Notes: a model not told the origin generated them from the sequence alone. 64,000 nucleotides of DNA from Chloroflexales bacterium ZM16-3 (GCA_004138175.2 RYFE02000028.1:1-64000); one strand, 5' to 3'. Counted from the stretch's first letter, positions 1 through 7,130 are shown. Made by a program: numbers and translations.

Positions 1-148
1 TACAATCGACTCGGTGTTGAGGGCCATCGTCTGCCTCCTGGGTGTGCTCGGTTGGTTGATAACTCCGATTATCCCGCAGGTTGGACGAACCCTCAACATC
101 GCTCCCTTCCCACGTTTTGACGCCGCAGATGGAGAGAAACTCATGCGT

Positions 149-175
149 GTTTTACCGCATCAGGACGCGGTAAAA
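149..175 (+). repeat. Palindromic copy of the block found upstream of the element promoters
   Basis: GTTTTACCGCATCAGGACG here matches the block found 30 bases upstream of the three conserved promoters further right. Only in this copy is the block followed by GCGGTAAAA, giving a 9-bp inverted repeat (TTTTACCGC / GCGGTAAAA, 8-base loop). No TTGACA promoter follows. It could be a remnant cassette or a protein-binding site. Confidence 0.6.
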
Positions 176-218
176 TTGATAAACCCTAAGAACGCTCTAG
201 GCCATCTACAGATTTCAG

Positions 219-530
219 TCACACCCTAATGATATAAGTCATATCCACGTCAATAAGAAAGTCGTAATCCTTAAATAAGGATTTATTATTTTTCGTTGTT
301 CCCGGATTCGCACGTCGGTAAATACGCCCTGGTAATCCTCCTACCGTTTCTGCTGCAACAGCTCTAGTAAGCTGCTTTCCTAGAAATCCATCGTTACCTA
401 TGGCAGCTTCCCAGGCATCTGCTTCGCGGTATTGCTCTACTTTCACCGTCGCGCTCTGCAAGAAATCAATTCTTCCTTCCCGATACACATACAGCTTCCG
501 TGGCACATTGACTGTAGGTAGTGATGACAT
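219..530 (-). CDS. Hypothetical protein, 103 aa
   Basis: I do not recognise this protein. The frame is open for 103 codons, with an AGGA-type ribosome binding site about 8 bases before the ATG at 530. The N-terminal half is mixed in composition and the C-terminal part is Lys/Asp/Asn-rich (KNNKSLFKDYDFLIDVD) and coded by AT-rich DNA, unlike the GC-rich genes to the right. No signal peptide or membrane segment is visible. Positions 1-218 hold no convincing gene. It may be an accessory gene or a chance frame. Confidence 0.35.
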   Translation of the reverse strand: MSSLPTVNVPRKLYVYREGRIDFLQSATVKVEQYREADAWEAAIGNDGFLGKQLTRAVAAETVGGLPGRIYRRANPGTTKNNKSLFKDYDFLIDVDMTYIIRV

Positions 531-745
531 AAGTGTCCTAATAGACTTGCAAAAAGCTTTGCCGTATTCCGAACCTAACCACGTTGCGGCTTCGCAACCT
601 TACGCTGTGTCGTATTCCGATCCACCACATGGCCGCGAAAAAGGCCCTCTCCTTCGAGGGCCTGTAATCTCTCCGTCATCTGCACCAGAGCACACCTGTG
701 CTATACTCGCTGTCCACTGTTGCCCGATCTCTGCACGGGAGACCT

Positions 746-994
746 ATGCGCTACCTCGTCCCGCTCGTCGCCCTGCGCTCCACCGCCGTCATGCTCTGGT
801 TCTGCTCCCGCGTCCCAGGCCCCGACCTCGCCGTCACGCTGCGGAGCGTTCTGGCCGTGATCCTTGCCGACTGGGCGAAGACCCGCTGGTACGAGCGGCG
901 GATCGCAGAGCGAGACATTGCAATCGCTCGGATTAAGGCGATTTGCGAAGTTGATCAATCAGCTCCAGCACCAGGCGCTTATTCTCAGGATTGA
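746..994 (+). CDS. Hypothetical small protein, 82 aa, possible membrane anchor
   Basis: An ATG at 746 follows a GGAG ribosome binding site and a TATACT-like -10 box near 700. The first 45 residues are hydrophobic and could form one membrane segment (MRYLVPLVALRSTAVMLWF, then AVTLRSVLAVILADW). A charged helix follows (KTRWYERRIAERDIAIARIKAI). The last 60 bases overlap the 3' end of the convergent HTH gene, which lowers confidence. No family recognised. Confidence 0.35.
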   Translation: MRYLVPLVALRSTAVMLWFCSRVPGPDLAVTLRSVLAVILADWAKTRWYERRIAERDIAIARIKAICEVDQSAPAPGAYSQD

Positions 995-1244
995 GGCTTG
1001 CCAGCGCGTCATCCGACGGCCCGGCAGGCGCGTCCCTCGTGTCGAGTAGTAGCGCCACTGTTCGCCCCACATCTCCCCCGATAGACAGCACGTATTCGGC
1101 CAACTCGGTGAGCTTCGGCTCGTGCCGCCCAGCCTCCCAACGCTCTACCGTTTTCGCAGTGAGTCCCACGCGCTCGGCCGCCTCGACCTGGGTGAGCTTT
1201 GCCGCATCGCGAAGACTTCGTAAGTAGATCCCAACTGCATGCAT
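933..1244 (-). CDS. XRE-family HTH repressor
   Basis: A 103-residue protein with a Cro/C1-type helix-turn-helix in its first 60 residues (LRSLRDAAKLTQVEAAERVGLTAKTVERWEAGRHEPKL read in parts, with TQVEAAERVG as helix 2 and TAKTVERWEAG as the recognition helix). A short C-terminal helical tail follows (NPENKRLVLELIDQL). I start it at the ATG at 1244 because AAGGA lies 7 bases upstream; an ATG at 1250 is too close to that site. It is divergent from the small gene at 1375 across a 130-base gap holding a palindrome. This is the layout of a phage CI/Cro switch, so it probably represses itself and the rightward promoter. Confidence 0.8.
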   Translation of the reverse strand: MHAVGIYLRSLRDAAKLTQVEAAERVGLTAKTVERWEAGRHEPKLTELAEYVLSIGGDVGRTVALLLDTRDAPAGPSDDALASLNPENKRLVLELIDQLRKSP

Positions 1245-1311
1245 TGGCATGTCCTTTATGGTACCCAAAACCGACAGAGTTGTCTACACCTAAGTTTGTC
1301 CGAATCAACTC

Positions 1312-1340
1312 TTACATAAGACAATCTTATACGCTATACT
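1312..1340 (+). promoter_or_regulatory. Divergent-gap promoter with inverted-repeat operator
   Basis: A -10 box TATACT (1335-1340) lies 17 bases after a weak -35 box TTACAT (1312-1317). Between them is the inverted repeat ATAAGA-CAA-TCTTAT (1316-1330). The position suggests binding by the neighbouring XRE repressor and control of the gene at 1375. Confidence 0.5.
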
Positions 1341-1374
1341 AAGGTGCAAAATTGTTCACCAGGAGGCACACCCC

Positions 1375-1548
1375 ATGCAAACTATACCCGAGACCCTGAT
1401 GCTCCCCACTGATGAGTTCCCCTCCCTGCGCGCTGCTCTGTTGGCGCTCGGTTCTACTCACGAAGAGCGTCTCCAGGCTCTCGGTGTCGGCTCGACAAAA
1501 TACGTCGAGCGCATCCCTGAGCCAATGGGGCGCATGGCTTCACGCTAG
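1375..1548 (+). CDS. Small Cro-like partner protein, 57 aa
   Basis: A short frame with a strong AGGAGG ribosome binding site 8 bases before the ATG. The protein starts MQTIPETLMLPTDEF and contains a helical stretch (EERLQALGVGSTKYVERI) that fits the spacing of a helix-turn-helix. It is transcribed away from the XRE repressor, from the promoter at 1312-1340. By analogy with phage switches it could be the Cro-like antagonist. The HTH assignment is by eye and uncertain; the gene itself is well supported by its RBS and promoter. Confidence 0.55.
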   Translation: MQTIPETLMLPTDEFPSLRAALLALGSTHEERLQALGVGSTKYVERIPEPMGRMASR

Positions 1549-1563
1549 ATCGTACCGGCGACA

Positions 1564-1716
1564 ATGACACGTGTAAGGAGTTTGCATCAAGACGTGCGCC
1601 TGTGGAGCTGGGAAGGCTCCCTCATTATTGACCAGGTCCTCCACTTCGGTATGGCGGTATCTCCCGATTCCGGCATCAGAGATCAAGAATGCGTGTTAAG
1701 TCTGCCCAGTAAGTAG
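1564..1716 (+). CDS. Possible 50-aa ORF downstream of the Cro-like gene
   Basis: An open frame from ATG (MTRVRSLHQDVRLW) to TAG lies 15 bases after the small gene at 1375. There is no clear ribosome binding site and no recognisable domain. It may be a leader or a chance frame; the rest of the 1549-1790 gap holds only the promoter-like TACAAT at about 1791. Confidence 0.22.
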   Translation: MTRVRSLHQDVRLWSWEGSLIIDQVLHFGMAVSPDSGIRDQECVLSLPSK

Positions 1717-1808
1717 CTCAGAGTCATGGGACGTGCTGGGGTCGAGATGGCGATTATCTGAAGGATCTGTCTGACCCTTCGATGCACAGCGTACAATGAG
1801 GGAGCAGC

Positions 1809-1845
1809 GAACACGCGCATCACCTACCAGGTGGTGCGCGTGTTC
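1809..1845 (+). promoter_or_regulatory. Leader hairpin before the TGT-like gene
   Basis: A 16-base near-perfect stem (GAACACGCGCATCACC pairing with GGTGGTGCGCGTGTTC, loop of 5) is followed by CATTTTCC and then directly by the AGGAGG ribosome binding site of the gene at 1865. It resembles a terminator or attenuator placed inside the 5' leader. Confidence 0.55.
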
Positions 1846-1864
1846 CATTTTCCAGGAGGAAGCA

Positions 1865-2746
1865 ATGCCGGAGTTCTTCTTAGCGATCGGGTCGCGCCCG
1901 CGCCGAAGAGATATAGTTGTCAGCCGTATGGTCGGCCAGAATCGCTTCTTGGTGCCACTCGGCAGCGATGGCAGCCGGCTCCTGCGCCGCGAGGCGGGCG
2001 TGGTTGTCGTCGGCGATAGCGGTGCCTGGCCATCGCACAACCCTGCGCGTATCTCGTTGGCCAGCTACGCACGGGAGGTCTCCGCCTGGGGAACGGACAT
2101 GCGGTTTTGCCTGAGCTACGACACCATCGGCGACCCGGTAACGACGGCGATTGACGACGATTGGCTACGCCAGTTGGTCGGCGGGGATGCACCCGTCGTC
2201 TCAGTCGCTCATGTCGGTGAGGCGGCCGAGGACGTAGCCGATGATGTCCTCGACTACCTCGACGACGAGGAGCGGACTGACGCACTGGCCTACGGCCTCA
2301 GCTTCGCGGCCGGCCCGGTCGACTTTCCGGCACTGGCTGTGGGCGGGATGGCAAACGCGATGTATAGCACCGCGTCAGTGCAGTGGCTCATCCGCTTTGT
2401 GCGCGACCTGGAGCGCCTGTCAGCGCACGACCCGAGTATCGCCACGCTGCACCTGCTCGGCGTCGGGCGGGCCGAGCTCGCGCTGCTCTCGCCGCTGATC
2501 GAGTCGTTTGACAGCTCTGGCCCGATCCGTGCCGCAGCCTTTGGCTGGCAGAACATCGCGCCGAACTACTCGCCGCAGTACGGCCTGAGCCCGGCCAAGC
2601 TCAAGCGCAGCCGCGAGGCGAGATTGGCCTTCTTCCTCATGCAGCTCAGAGACCGGGTATGCCTGCCCTGGACGCCCACCGACGAGGCGCTGCTGCGCGA
2701 CGACGAGGGGCGTTTTACCTCATCAGGACGCCAAATAAATGATTGA
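1865..2746 (+). CDS. TGT/DpdA-like TIM-barrel protein (candidate deazaguanine transferase)
   Basis: A 293-aa protein starting MPEFFLAIGSRP, with AGGAGG 6 bases upstream. I read it as a distant relative of tRNA-guanine transglycosylases, closest in style to DpdA-like proteins that place 7-deazaguanine in DNA. The landmarks in order are DSGAW (residues 51-55), YDTIGDP (about 87-93), VSVAHVG, YGLSF, GGMAN (about 163), LHLLGVG (about 200) and FDSSGPIRAA (about 222). Known enzymes carry a catalytic Asp in a comparable strand and end with a similar Asp-Ser. The zinc site of bacterial TGT is not visible. No preQ0 synthesis gene is present here. Its last codons (FTSSGRQIND) are encoded by the next promoter cassette. 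The family assignment is inference. Confidence 0.5.
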   Translation: MPEFFLAIGSRPRRRDIVVSRMVGQNRFLVPLGSDGSRLLRREAGVVVVGDSGAWPSHNPARISLASYAREVSAWGTDMRFCLSYDTIGDPVTTAIDDDWLRQLVGGDAPVVSVAHVGEAAEDVADDVLDYLDDEERTDALAYGLSFAAGPVDFPALAVGGMANAMYSTASVQWLIRFVRDLERLSAHDPSIATLHLLGVGRAELALLSPLIESFDSSGPIRAAAFGWQNIAPNYSPQYGLSPAKLKRSREARLAFFLMQLRDRVCLPWTPTDEALLRDDEGRFTSSGRQIND

Positions 2747-2771
2747 CAATGAAGTTAGTTTGTGCTAAAAT
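2709..2771 (+). promoter_or_regulatory. Conserved promoter cassette, copy 1
   Basis: The cassette consists of the block GGCGTTTTACCTCATCAGG, then a consensus -35 TTGACA (2743-2748), a 17-base spacer, and -10 TAAAAT (2766-2771), followed by the conserved start region ACACATGGGCAAAAAA. The same arrangement with the same spacing recurs at 14963 and 23734. It drives the operon 2822-5247. The upstream block overlaps the 3' end of the preceding gene. Confidence 0.88.
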
Positions 2772-2821
2772 ACACATGGGCAAAAAAAACCAAAAGCCGA
2801 TCTACAAAGGACTTTCCTGCC

Positions 2822-3265
2822 ATGACATCCACACTCACCGCTGCTCCTTCGCTCGAAGTCCTTCGCTCGTTCGCCGACCTGGAGCCGTACTTCACTCAGC
2901 TCGACGCCGGCGAGCCGGCCAACTGGATCGTCTCAGGCGCGCTGTTCCACGAGTCCGAGAGCGAGCTGGTAATTCAGTTCGCCGTGGCGGTGCTGTCCGA
3001 GGTGCTCGGCGCGGAGCTGTCCGACGGCGAGGAGCTGTCGGATCTGGCAATCGTCGAGATGCTCGACCCCGCAAAGGGCTTCCCGGCAGCTGAGACGCGC
3101 CACATCGCGGCCCTGCTGGCGCTCAGCATTCCTGCGACCTCCGCGAAGGAGCGGCGGGACAACGCCTACCTCGCCAGCTACCTGACCGACGACCCGAACA
3201 TCGGCCTTGCCGTCTCCATCAACGAGATGCGCGCCGCTCAGGGCCTCGGCCCGACCGGCTGGTAG
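2822..3265 (+). CDS. Hypothetical protein, 147 aa, first gene of operon A
   Basis: The gene starts MTSTLTAAPSLEVLRSF at 2822, with AAAGGA upstream, about 50 bases after the first conserved promoter. The protein is acidic and mostly helical (repeated Glu/Ser/Leu segments such as FHESESELVIQFAVAVLSEVLG). It has no cysteine motif, signal peptide or membrane segment. I recognise no family. It heads an operon of five genes that end at 5247. The codon use matches the GC-rich neighbours. Confidence 0.75.
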   Translation: MTSTLTAAPSLEVLRSFADLEPYFTQLDAGEPANWIVSGALFHESESELVIQFAVAVLSEVLGAELSDGEELSDLAIVEMLDPAKGFPAAETRHIAALLALSIPATSAKERRDNAYLASYLTDDPNIGLAVSINEMRAAQGLGPTGW

Positions 3266-3300
3266 TCGATTCCTTCATCATTATTCAGGAGATCCGAAAG

Positions 3301-3801
3301 ATGTACACCTCAACCGTCAAAGCCATGAGCGCCGCCAATATCAACGAGATGCTGGACAACCTGATCGCGGAGGGGGTGGCGCTGCCGCGCCCGCGCACCG
3401 ACGATCTGGAGCAGAACCGGCTGCTGGCCGCCGAGATGATGCTGCTGGCCGCGCAGATCGAGGCTGAGCGCGAGGCGGCTAGCCGCTGGCCGTATGCGTT
3501 GGAGATGGCCTGCGGCCGCGACGGCCTGGCCGACGCCGAGCGGCGCTTCCGCCAGATCGGCACGCCGGCGGCGGTCAGGATGGCCGACCTGATCCAGGTC
3601 GGCACCGACCTGGTTCGGATCGAGCTCCAGGTCTCGCTCTGGATCGCGGCCGGGATGACCAGCCACTGCCAGCCCACCGTTGCCGGTGCCGAGGCGCTGG
3701 CGCTGGCCAACGAGGTGCCCGCCGACCTGGACGCCATCGGCGTCGCCGCCCGGCTGGCGGCGCTCGACAAGTGCGACCGGCTCCCGTATTGGAACGAGTA
3801 A
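3301..3801 (+). CDS. Hypothetical helical protein, 166 aa
   Basis: The start at 3301 (MYTSTVKAMSAANINEML) is set by AGGAG 9 bases upstream. The protein is almost entirely predicted helix, with heptad-like stretches (LEQNRLLAAEMMLLAAQIEAEREA) that could form a coiled coil, and an amphipathic C-terminal half. No known domain is recognised. It is the second gene of the operon driven by the cassette at 2709, 35 bases after its neighbour. A role as a structural or DNA-associated small protein is possible but unsupported. Confidence 0.72.
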   Translation: MYTSTVKAMSAANINEMLDNLIAEGVALPRPRTDDLEQNRLLAAEMMLLAAQIEAEREAASRWPYALEMACGRDGLADAERRFRQIGTPAAVRMADLIQVGTDLVRIELQVSLWIAAGMTSHCQPTVAGAEALALANEVPADLDAIGVAARLAALDKCDRLPYWNE

Positions 3802-3821
3802 GCCGTTCCTCGACCGCTGGG

Positions 3822-3844
3822 AAGCCGGCCACGCTGGCCGGCTT
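3822..3844 (+). promoter_or_regulatory. Intercistronic GC hairpin
   Basis: AAGCCGGCCA-cgc-TGGCCGGCTT forms a 10-bp perfect stem, followed by TCGCTGTTTCTTTTCTTTC and then the AGAGG ribosome binding site of the gene at 3878. It looks like a terminator, yet sits inside the operon. Confidence 0.65.
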
Positions 3845-3877
3845 CGCTGTTTCTTTTCTTTCAGAAAGAGGTTTCTC

Positions 3878-4159
3878 ATGAACACAACACCCCAGCCGCG
3901 CACGCCCCTGTTTGACCCGCGCATCGCGGTGGCCATCGCTGACCTCTCCGATGATGAGGTGGCCGATGTCCTGCGCCAGATGTGTCGGGCCTGGACGCCG
4001 GATGAAGATCCCGAAGATATGGTCGCTGGCAACCCGGCGAACACGCGCGGACTGGTGATTGAGGTGGCCGGGATGAACGTGAGCTACGGCGGCGAGGCCG
4101 AGTTCGAGACCCTCAACGGCTTCATCGCTCAGGCCACCGCCCACCGAGCCGCCGCCTGA
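3878..4159 (+). CDS. Hypothetical protein, 93 aa
   Basis: A small acidic protein starting MNTTPQPRTPLFDPRIAVAI at 3878, with an AGAGG-type RBS. It contains a helical segment (LSDDEVADVLRQMCRAW) and a C-terminal part ending in AHRAAA. No domain is recognised. It is the third gene of the operon and lies between two similar hairpins (3822 and 4182), so its expression may be tuned separately from its neighbours. Confidence 0.68.
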   Translation: MNTTPQPRTPLFDPRIAVAIADLSDDEVADVLRQMCRAWTPDEDPEDMVAGNPANTRGLVIEVAGMNVSYGGEAEFETLNGFIAQATAHRAAA

Positions 4160-4181
4160 CGCTGCCGACATCCTAACGAAC

Positions 4182-4210
4182 CGAAGCCCGGCCAGGCTGG
4201 CCGGGCTTCG
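4182..4210 (+). promoter_or_regulatory. Intercistronic GC hairpin
   Basis: CGAAGCCCGGCCA-ggc-TGGCCGGGCTTCG is a 13-bp perfect stem, followed by CTGTTTCTTCTTTCC and then GCGAGGAAACC, the ribosome binding site of the gene at 4244. It closely resembles the hairpin at 3822 in sequence and position. Confidence 0.65.
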
Positions 4211-4243
4211 CTGTTTCTTCTTTCCAAAAGCGAGGAAACCACA

Positions 4244-5017
4244 ATGAGCTACACCGTCTCGACAGAGCAGACACACCCCGCTGTACAGCAGCTCGGGCGC
4301 TGCATCGAGTATCTCAGATCGGTCTGCGATGGAGCTGTGGCCCGCGACAACGTCGGCTTCTCGGCCTTCGACAAGAACTTGGGCCACTACCTAGCTGATA
4401 GGTTGGCTGACCACGCCGGCTGGAGCCGCCAGGATCTTGGCTTCGCGGTGCAGATCGCCTGGCGCTACCGCGAGCAGCTGGGGCGGGCCGGCCTGACCTT
4501 CCCGACGGCGGCCGAGCTACAGGCCGAGTTGGGCGGCGCGGACCTGGTGCAGGTGGTGCCGACCGCCTCGACGGCGACCGTGCGGCTATGGCCCGACGCC
4601 GGGGGCTGGCTCTCGTTGCAGTTCAGCCACTACGACCACGCGCTACTGGCGCAGCTGATAAGCACGGTTCCCGACGCCGACCGCTGGTGGGACAACGACG
4701 GCACGCGCTGGCTCATCGAGCCGGCGCACACCGGCATGCTGGTGGCGCTCTACGGTGTCGCGGTTGAGGACGCGCCGGTCGGGCAGGTAGCCGTTGCGCC
4801 ACCGACCGCCAGGAAGCCCAACGGCCGCGCGGAGCCGCTGCTGGTGGAGATCACCGACCACGACGACCGGCGCATCGCCGTGCGCTGCCCTTTCTCCATG
4901 AAGGATCTGCTCAAGGCTGCGGTTCCCTACCGCGCCCGGGCCTGGGACGGCGCGACCAAGACCTGGCTCGTTGATCGGTCGTTTCATGACGCCGTCTCGC
5001 AGGCACTCGGTCTGTGA
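4244..5017 (+). CDS. Hypothetical protein with two HARP-like segments, 257 aa
   Basis: The start (MSYTVSTEQTHPAVQQLGRC) follows GAGG 9 bases upstream. Two segments look like repeats of one fold. The first (about 120-165) reads LSLQFSHYDHALLAQLIS, then VPDADRWWDNDGTRWLI. The second (about 215-255) reads IAVRCPFSMKDLLKAAVP, then YRARAWDGATKTWLV. The pattern of a strand, a helix, an aromatic W-D turn and a K/R-W-x-[VI] strand resembles the HARP-type annealing modules found near SMARCAL1-like helicases. That link is by eye only. An N-terminal helical domain precedes them. It could bind DNA. The stop overlaps the next gene. Confidence 0.6.
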   Translation: MSYTVSTEQTHPAVQQLGRCIEYLRSVCDGAVARDNVGFSAFDKNLGHYLADRLADHAGWSRQDLGFAVQIAWRYREQLGRAGLTFPTAAELQAELGGADLVQVVPTASTATVRLWPDAGGWLSLQFSHYDHALLAQLISTVPDADRWWDNDGTRWLIEPAHTGMLVALYGVAVEDAPVGQVAVAPPTARKPNGRAEPLLVEITDHDDRRIAVRCPFSMKDLLKAAVPYRARAWDGATKTWLVDRSFHDAVSQALGL

Positions 5018-5247
5018 GCAGCTTCATGTTCGTGATGGCCCCGTGCTTGCGCTGCGGCACGGTATTCAGCTTCAACCCCGAGCGCGTCCCGTCGCTCAGG
5101 GTGAACGCCGCTGGACTGCCCGACCCGGCTGGGACGCGCCAGCCGATCTGCCAAAGCTGCTGGGACGACCGCCAGGCCTACCGGCGCGGCCAGGGGCTCG
5201 CCGAGGAGGCGCTGCTTCCCGGTGCCTACGAGCCAGGAATCGCGTGA
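5014..5247 (+). CDS. Small zinc-ribbon protein, 77 aa
   Basis: The GTG start at 5014 overlaps the upstream stop (GTGA), indicating translational coupling. Two CxxC pairs (CLRC near residue 11 and CQSC near residue 46) could bind one zinc ion. The remainder is short and basic to neutral. No enzyme domain is seen. It is the last gene of the operon beginning at 2822. The 600 bases after it hold two MITEs and no gene. Confidence 0.62.
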   Translation: MSSFMFVMAPCLRCGTVFSFNPERVPSLRVNAAGLPDPAGTRQPICQSCWDDRQAYRRGQGLAEEALLPGAYEPGIA

Positions 5248-5379
5248 CTTGCCGAGCAAAGTGCTTTGCAGTCGTGACGCCGAAGTACATGGGCATGTTG
5301 GACCTCCCTCAACCCTAAAAGCCGTCGCCGGGCAGAACGAGTGGGTATCTACCAATAAATCCTGGTGTATACTTGTAGA

Positions 5380-5521
5380 TTGATGTTTAGACTAAATAGT
5401 TAAAATTGGAGCAGTTTACCGCATTGGGAAGCCATAGAGGGTACATCGATACAGATAGTGTCACGGATGGCTTCACAAAGCCCTAAAAGCCCGCTTTTTA
5501 ACCAATTAGTCTAAACATCAA
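5380..5521. mobile_element. MITE type A, 142 bp, with 6-bp target duplication
   Basis: Perfect 16-bp terminal inverted repeats TTGATGTTTAGACTAA (5380-5395) and TTAGTCTAAACATCAA (5506-5521) bound a 142-bp AT-rich segment with no coding capacity. TGTAGA occurs directly outside both ends (5374-5379 and 5522-5527), as expected for a target-site duplication. No transposase with matching ends is in the window. Confidence 0.8.
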
Positions 5522-5641
5522 TGTAGAGATGCCGTCCACTGGCATACACGTTGGGCCTTCCTCAACCCGTAACACAGCCGCAGAACCTAATTCTAGACCA
5601 AATTGCGCTACCTGAGCGACCCATTGTCCAACAGTATATAC

Positions 5642-5786
5642 GGCTCTTTGGGAATTGCCGTGGGAGCGTCTACCGCTAGTGGACGCTCTAAAACGCTTTT
5701 TGGCGTCCTAAAGCCACATCCAGCCCTTGTGGTGTCAATGCGACACTACTAGATGTAGTGTCATCTACGGAAATTCCCAAAGAGCC
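5642..5786. mobile_element. MITE type B, copy 1, 145 bp
   Basis: The ends are inverted repeats starting GGCTCTTTGGGAATT. The 8-base sequence GTATATAC directly flanks both ends (5634-5641 and 5787-5794), a likely target duplication. A nearly identical 145-bp copy lies at 10241. The GGCTCTTTG ends and 8-bp duplication fit non-autonomous derivatives of the ISL3 family (inference). Confidence 0.85.
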
Positions 5787-5890
5787 GTATATACTCGTGT
5801 CTCTTTGCATACCCAAAAATCTTTTGTAACCTAAAAGCGTCATCTGCGTAGATCTTGATCATAATGACTACCAGAGGAAGAGCCAACTCA

Positions 5891-6658
5891 ATGTCGTACA
5901 CCGCTGACCAAATCAAAGAAATTCTTCAAGCTGGTGAGAGCGAGGTCGTTGAATTCAAGCAGTCGCTACGTGATCGGGATATGCTTGCTACACTCATGGC
6001 CGCTTTCGCTAATACACGTGGTGGAACTATAATCATTGGTGTAACAGAGCCTACGACTATAGTGGGTGCAGATATAGTGCGTGTTCAGCGCCTGTTCCAC
6101 GAAGCACAAACTGTTCTTCAACCTGCCGTAAACTCAGAGATAGACACTATTGAGGTAGATGGCAAGAATATAGCAGTTATTCGTATCGAACCAGCAACGC
6201 GTCTCGTTTTGGCAAATACTGGTGCTTATCAGCGTGTCAATACTCTCCTTACACCCATGACCCCAGCGGCAATCGCACGCACTTTAGCGCGTTCTGATCA
6301 TGGAGATAAAAATGAGGGCGGTTTGATGCCACCGAGCGAGCAGAGGAGTAATATTACTGACTCTATAGCCTTCGAAGCATCATCAATACTTACGGCTTCT
6401 GGCACAGCAACTTCTGACTCTATCGCGATTGGAATTGCGAACTTGACCAAAGAGGTATCAGACCTAAAAGCCCACCTTAGCGAGGCAACTGGCTGGCAAG
6501 CCCAGTGGGAAAACTATCTTGTTGGCGGTGTTGTTGGCGGGTTGCTGGGACTAGCGTTTACTAATAACGTAAGCGCAACTGTAGCTGTCATCGTCGTGGC
6601 CTTAGTTGTAATTATCCGCGTTGTGCATTCATATCTTCGGAATAAGAAAATGCCTTAA
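5891..6658 (+). CDS. Schlafen AlbA_2 domain protein with C-terminal membrane segments
   Basis: A 255-aa protein. I start it at 5891 (MSYTADQIKEILQAGES), where GAGGAAG precedes the ATG. Residues 1-130 match the AlbA_2/Schlafen-like pattern: the ESEVVEFKQSL segment, AAFANTRGGTIIIGV, and the later YQRVNTLLTPMT strand. These domains bind nucleic acid or nucleotides in regulators and some defence proteins. A linker follows, then two hydrophobic segments (about residues 213-245, GGVVGGLLGLAF and VAVIVVALVVIIRVV), so it is probably membrane-anchored. Its coding DNA is lower in GC than the neighbours, and it lies between MITEs just before an attC-like site, suggesting a mobile cassette. Confidence 0.75.
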   Translation: MSYTADQIKEILQAGESEVVEFKQSLRDRDMLATLMAAFANTRGGTIIIGVTEPTTIVGADIVRVQRLFHEAQTVLQPAVNSEIDTIEVDGKNIAVIRIEPATRLVLANTGAYQRVNTLLTPMTPAAIARTLARSDHGDKNEGGLMPPSEQRSNITDSIAFEASSILTASGTATSDSIAIGIANLTKEVSDLKAHLSEATGWQAQWENYLVGGVVGGLLGLAFTNNVSATVAVIVVALVVIIRVVHSYLRNKKMP

Positions 6659-6775
6659 TATAGCAATCCTATCCCGGTTGTGAAACCTGTCAGGTGCGGC
6701 CCTTGAGCATTAGGACGCCATAATGTCATAATTGGCCGCACCTGACAGGTTTACGACTCACATAGGATTGCTATA
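6659..6775. mobile_element. MITE-like hairpin element with TATAGCAATCC ends
   Basis: Inverted repeats TATAGCAATCCTAT and ATAGGATTGCTATA bound the element. Inside is a second perfect 19-bp inverted repeat (AAACCTGTCAGGTGCGGCC and its complement). TA at both edges would fit TA-target insertion as in IS630/Tc1-type elements (inference). It starts immediately after the stop codon of the AlbA_2 gene, so it may also act as its terminator. Confidence 0.65.
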
Positions 6776-6828
6776 TCGATACTTGTCGTATATATCTGCC
6801 CATAAAGTCGCTATCGATAACCAATTCC

Positions 6829-6941
6829 GGCTCTCCAGGATTTCCCGGAGTAAACATGGCTTTCTGATGCGGAAGAACTAAATCGACTTTACACGTATCC
6901 GCATCAAAACCGTGTAGCACTCCGGGAAATCCTGGAGAGCC
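6829..6941. mobile_element. MITE with GGCTCT ends, 113 bp
   Basis: Perfect 23-bp terminal inverted repeats begin GGCTCTCCAGGATTTCC. The flanks CCAATTCC (6821-6828) and CCCATTCC (6942-6949) agree at 7 of 8 bases, consistent with an ageing 8-bp target duplication. The GGCTCT terminus and duplication length are shared with the type B elements at 5642 and 10241, although the interior differs. Confidence 0.75.
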
Positions 6942-6996
6942 CCCATTCCGTCATGCTCATCGCTGGTGTGCCTATTGCCCGTCACCTGCAAACTTG

Positions 6997-7130
6997 GTCC
7001 AACAACGCCTCGCAGGTGACGCCGCTGGCGCGTCCCTGACCTGAGTGGTTGTTTACAGCGCCGTGGCGTGCTGGTGCGCGCCTCGTTCTATCGAACCTGC
7101 CATCGGCGCACCTGAAGGCTGGCGTTGGGC
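6997..7130 (+). other. Integron attC-like recombination site 1
   Basis: The ends are GTCCAAC (RYYYAAC) and GTTGGGC (GTTRRRY), the conserved outer boxes of attC sites. Between them the two arms can pair: CAGGTG-A-CGCCGCTGGC on the left with GCCATCGGCGCACCTG on the right, leaving one extrahelical A, as attC folding requires. The length (134 bp) is in the attC range. No integrase gene is present in the window. Confidence 0.6.

Noticed and set aside
14-229. 71-aa frame at the window start
   Set aside because: No RBS, covers the palindromic block, no coding character; the hydrophobic start may be chance.
5626-5641. GTCCAAC next to the MITE at 5642 as a third attC site
   Set aside because: No partner GTTRRRY box with complementary arms could be found downstream.
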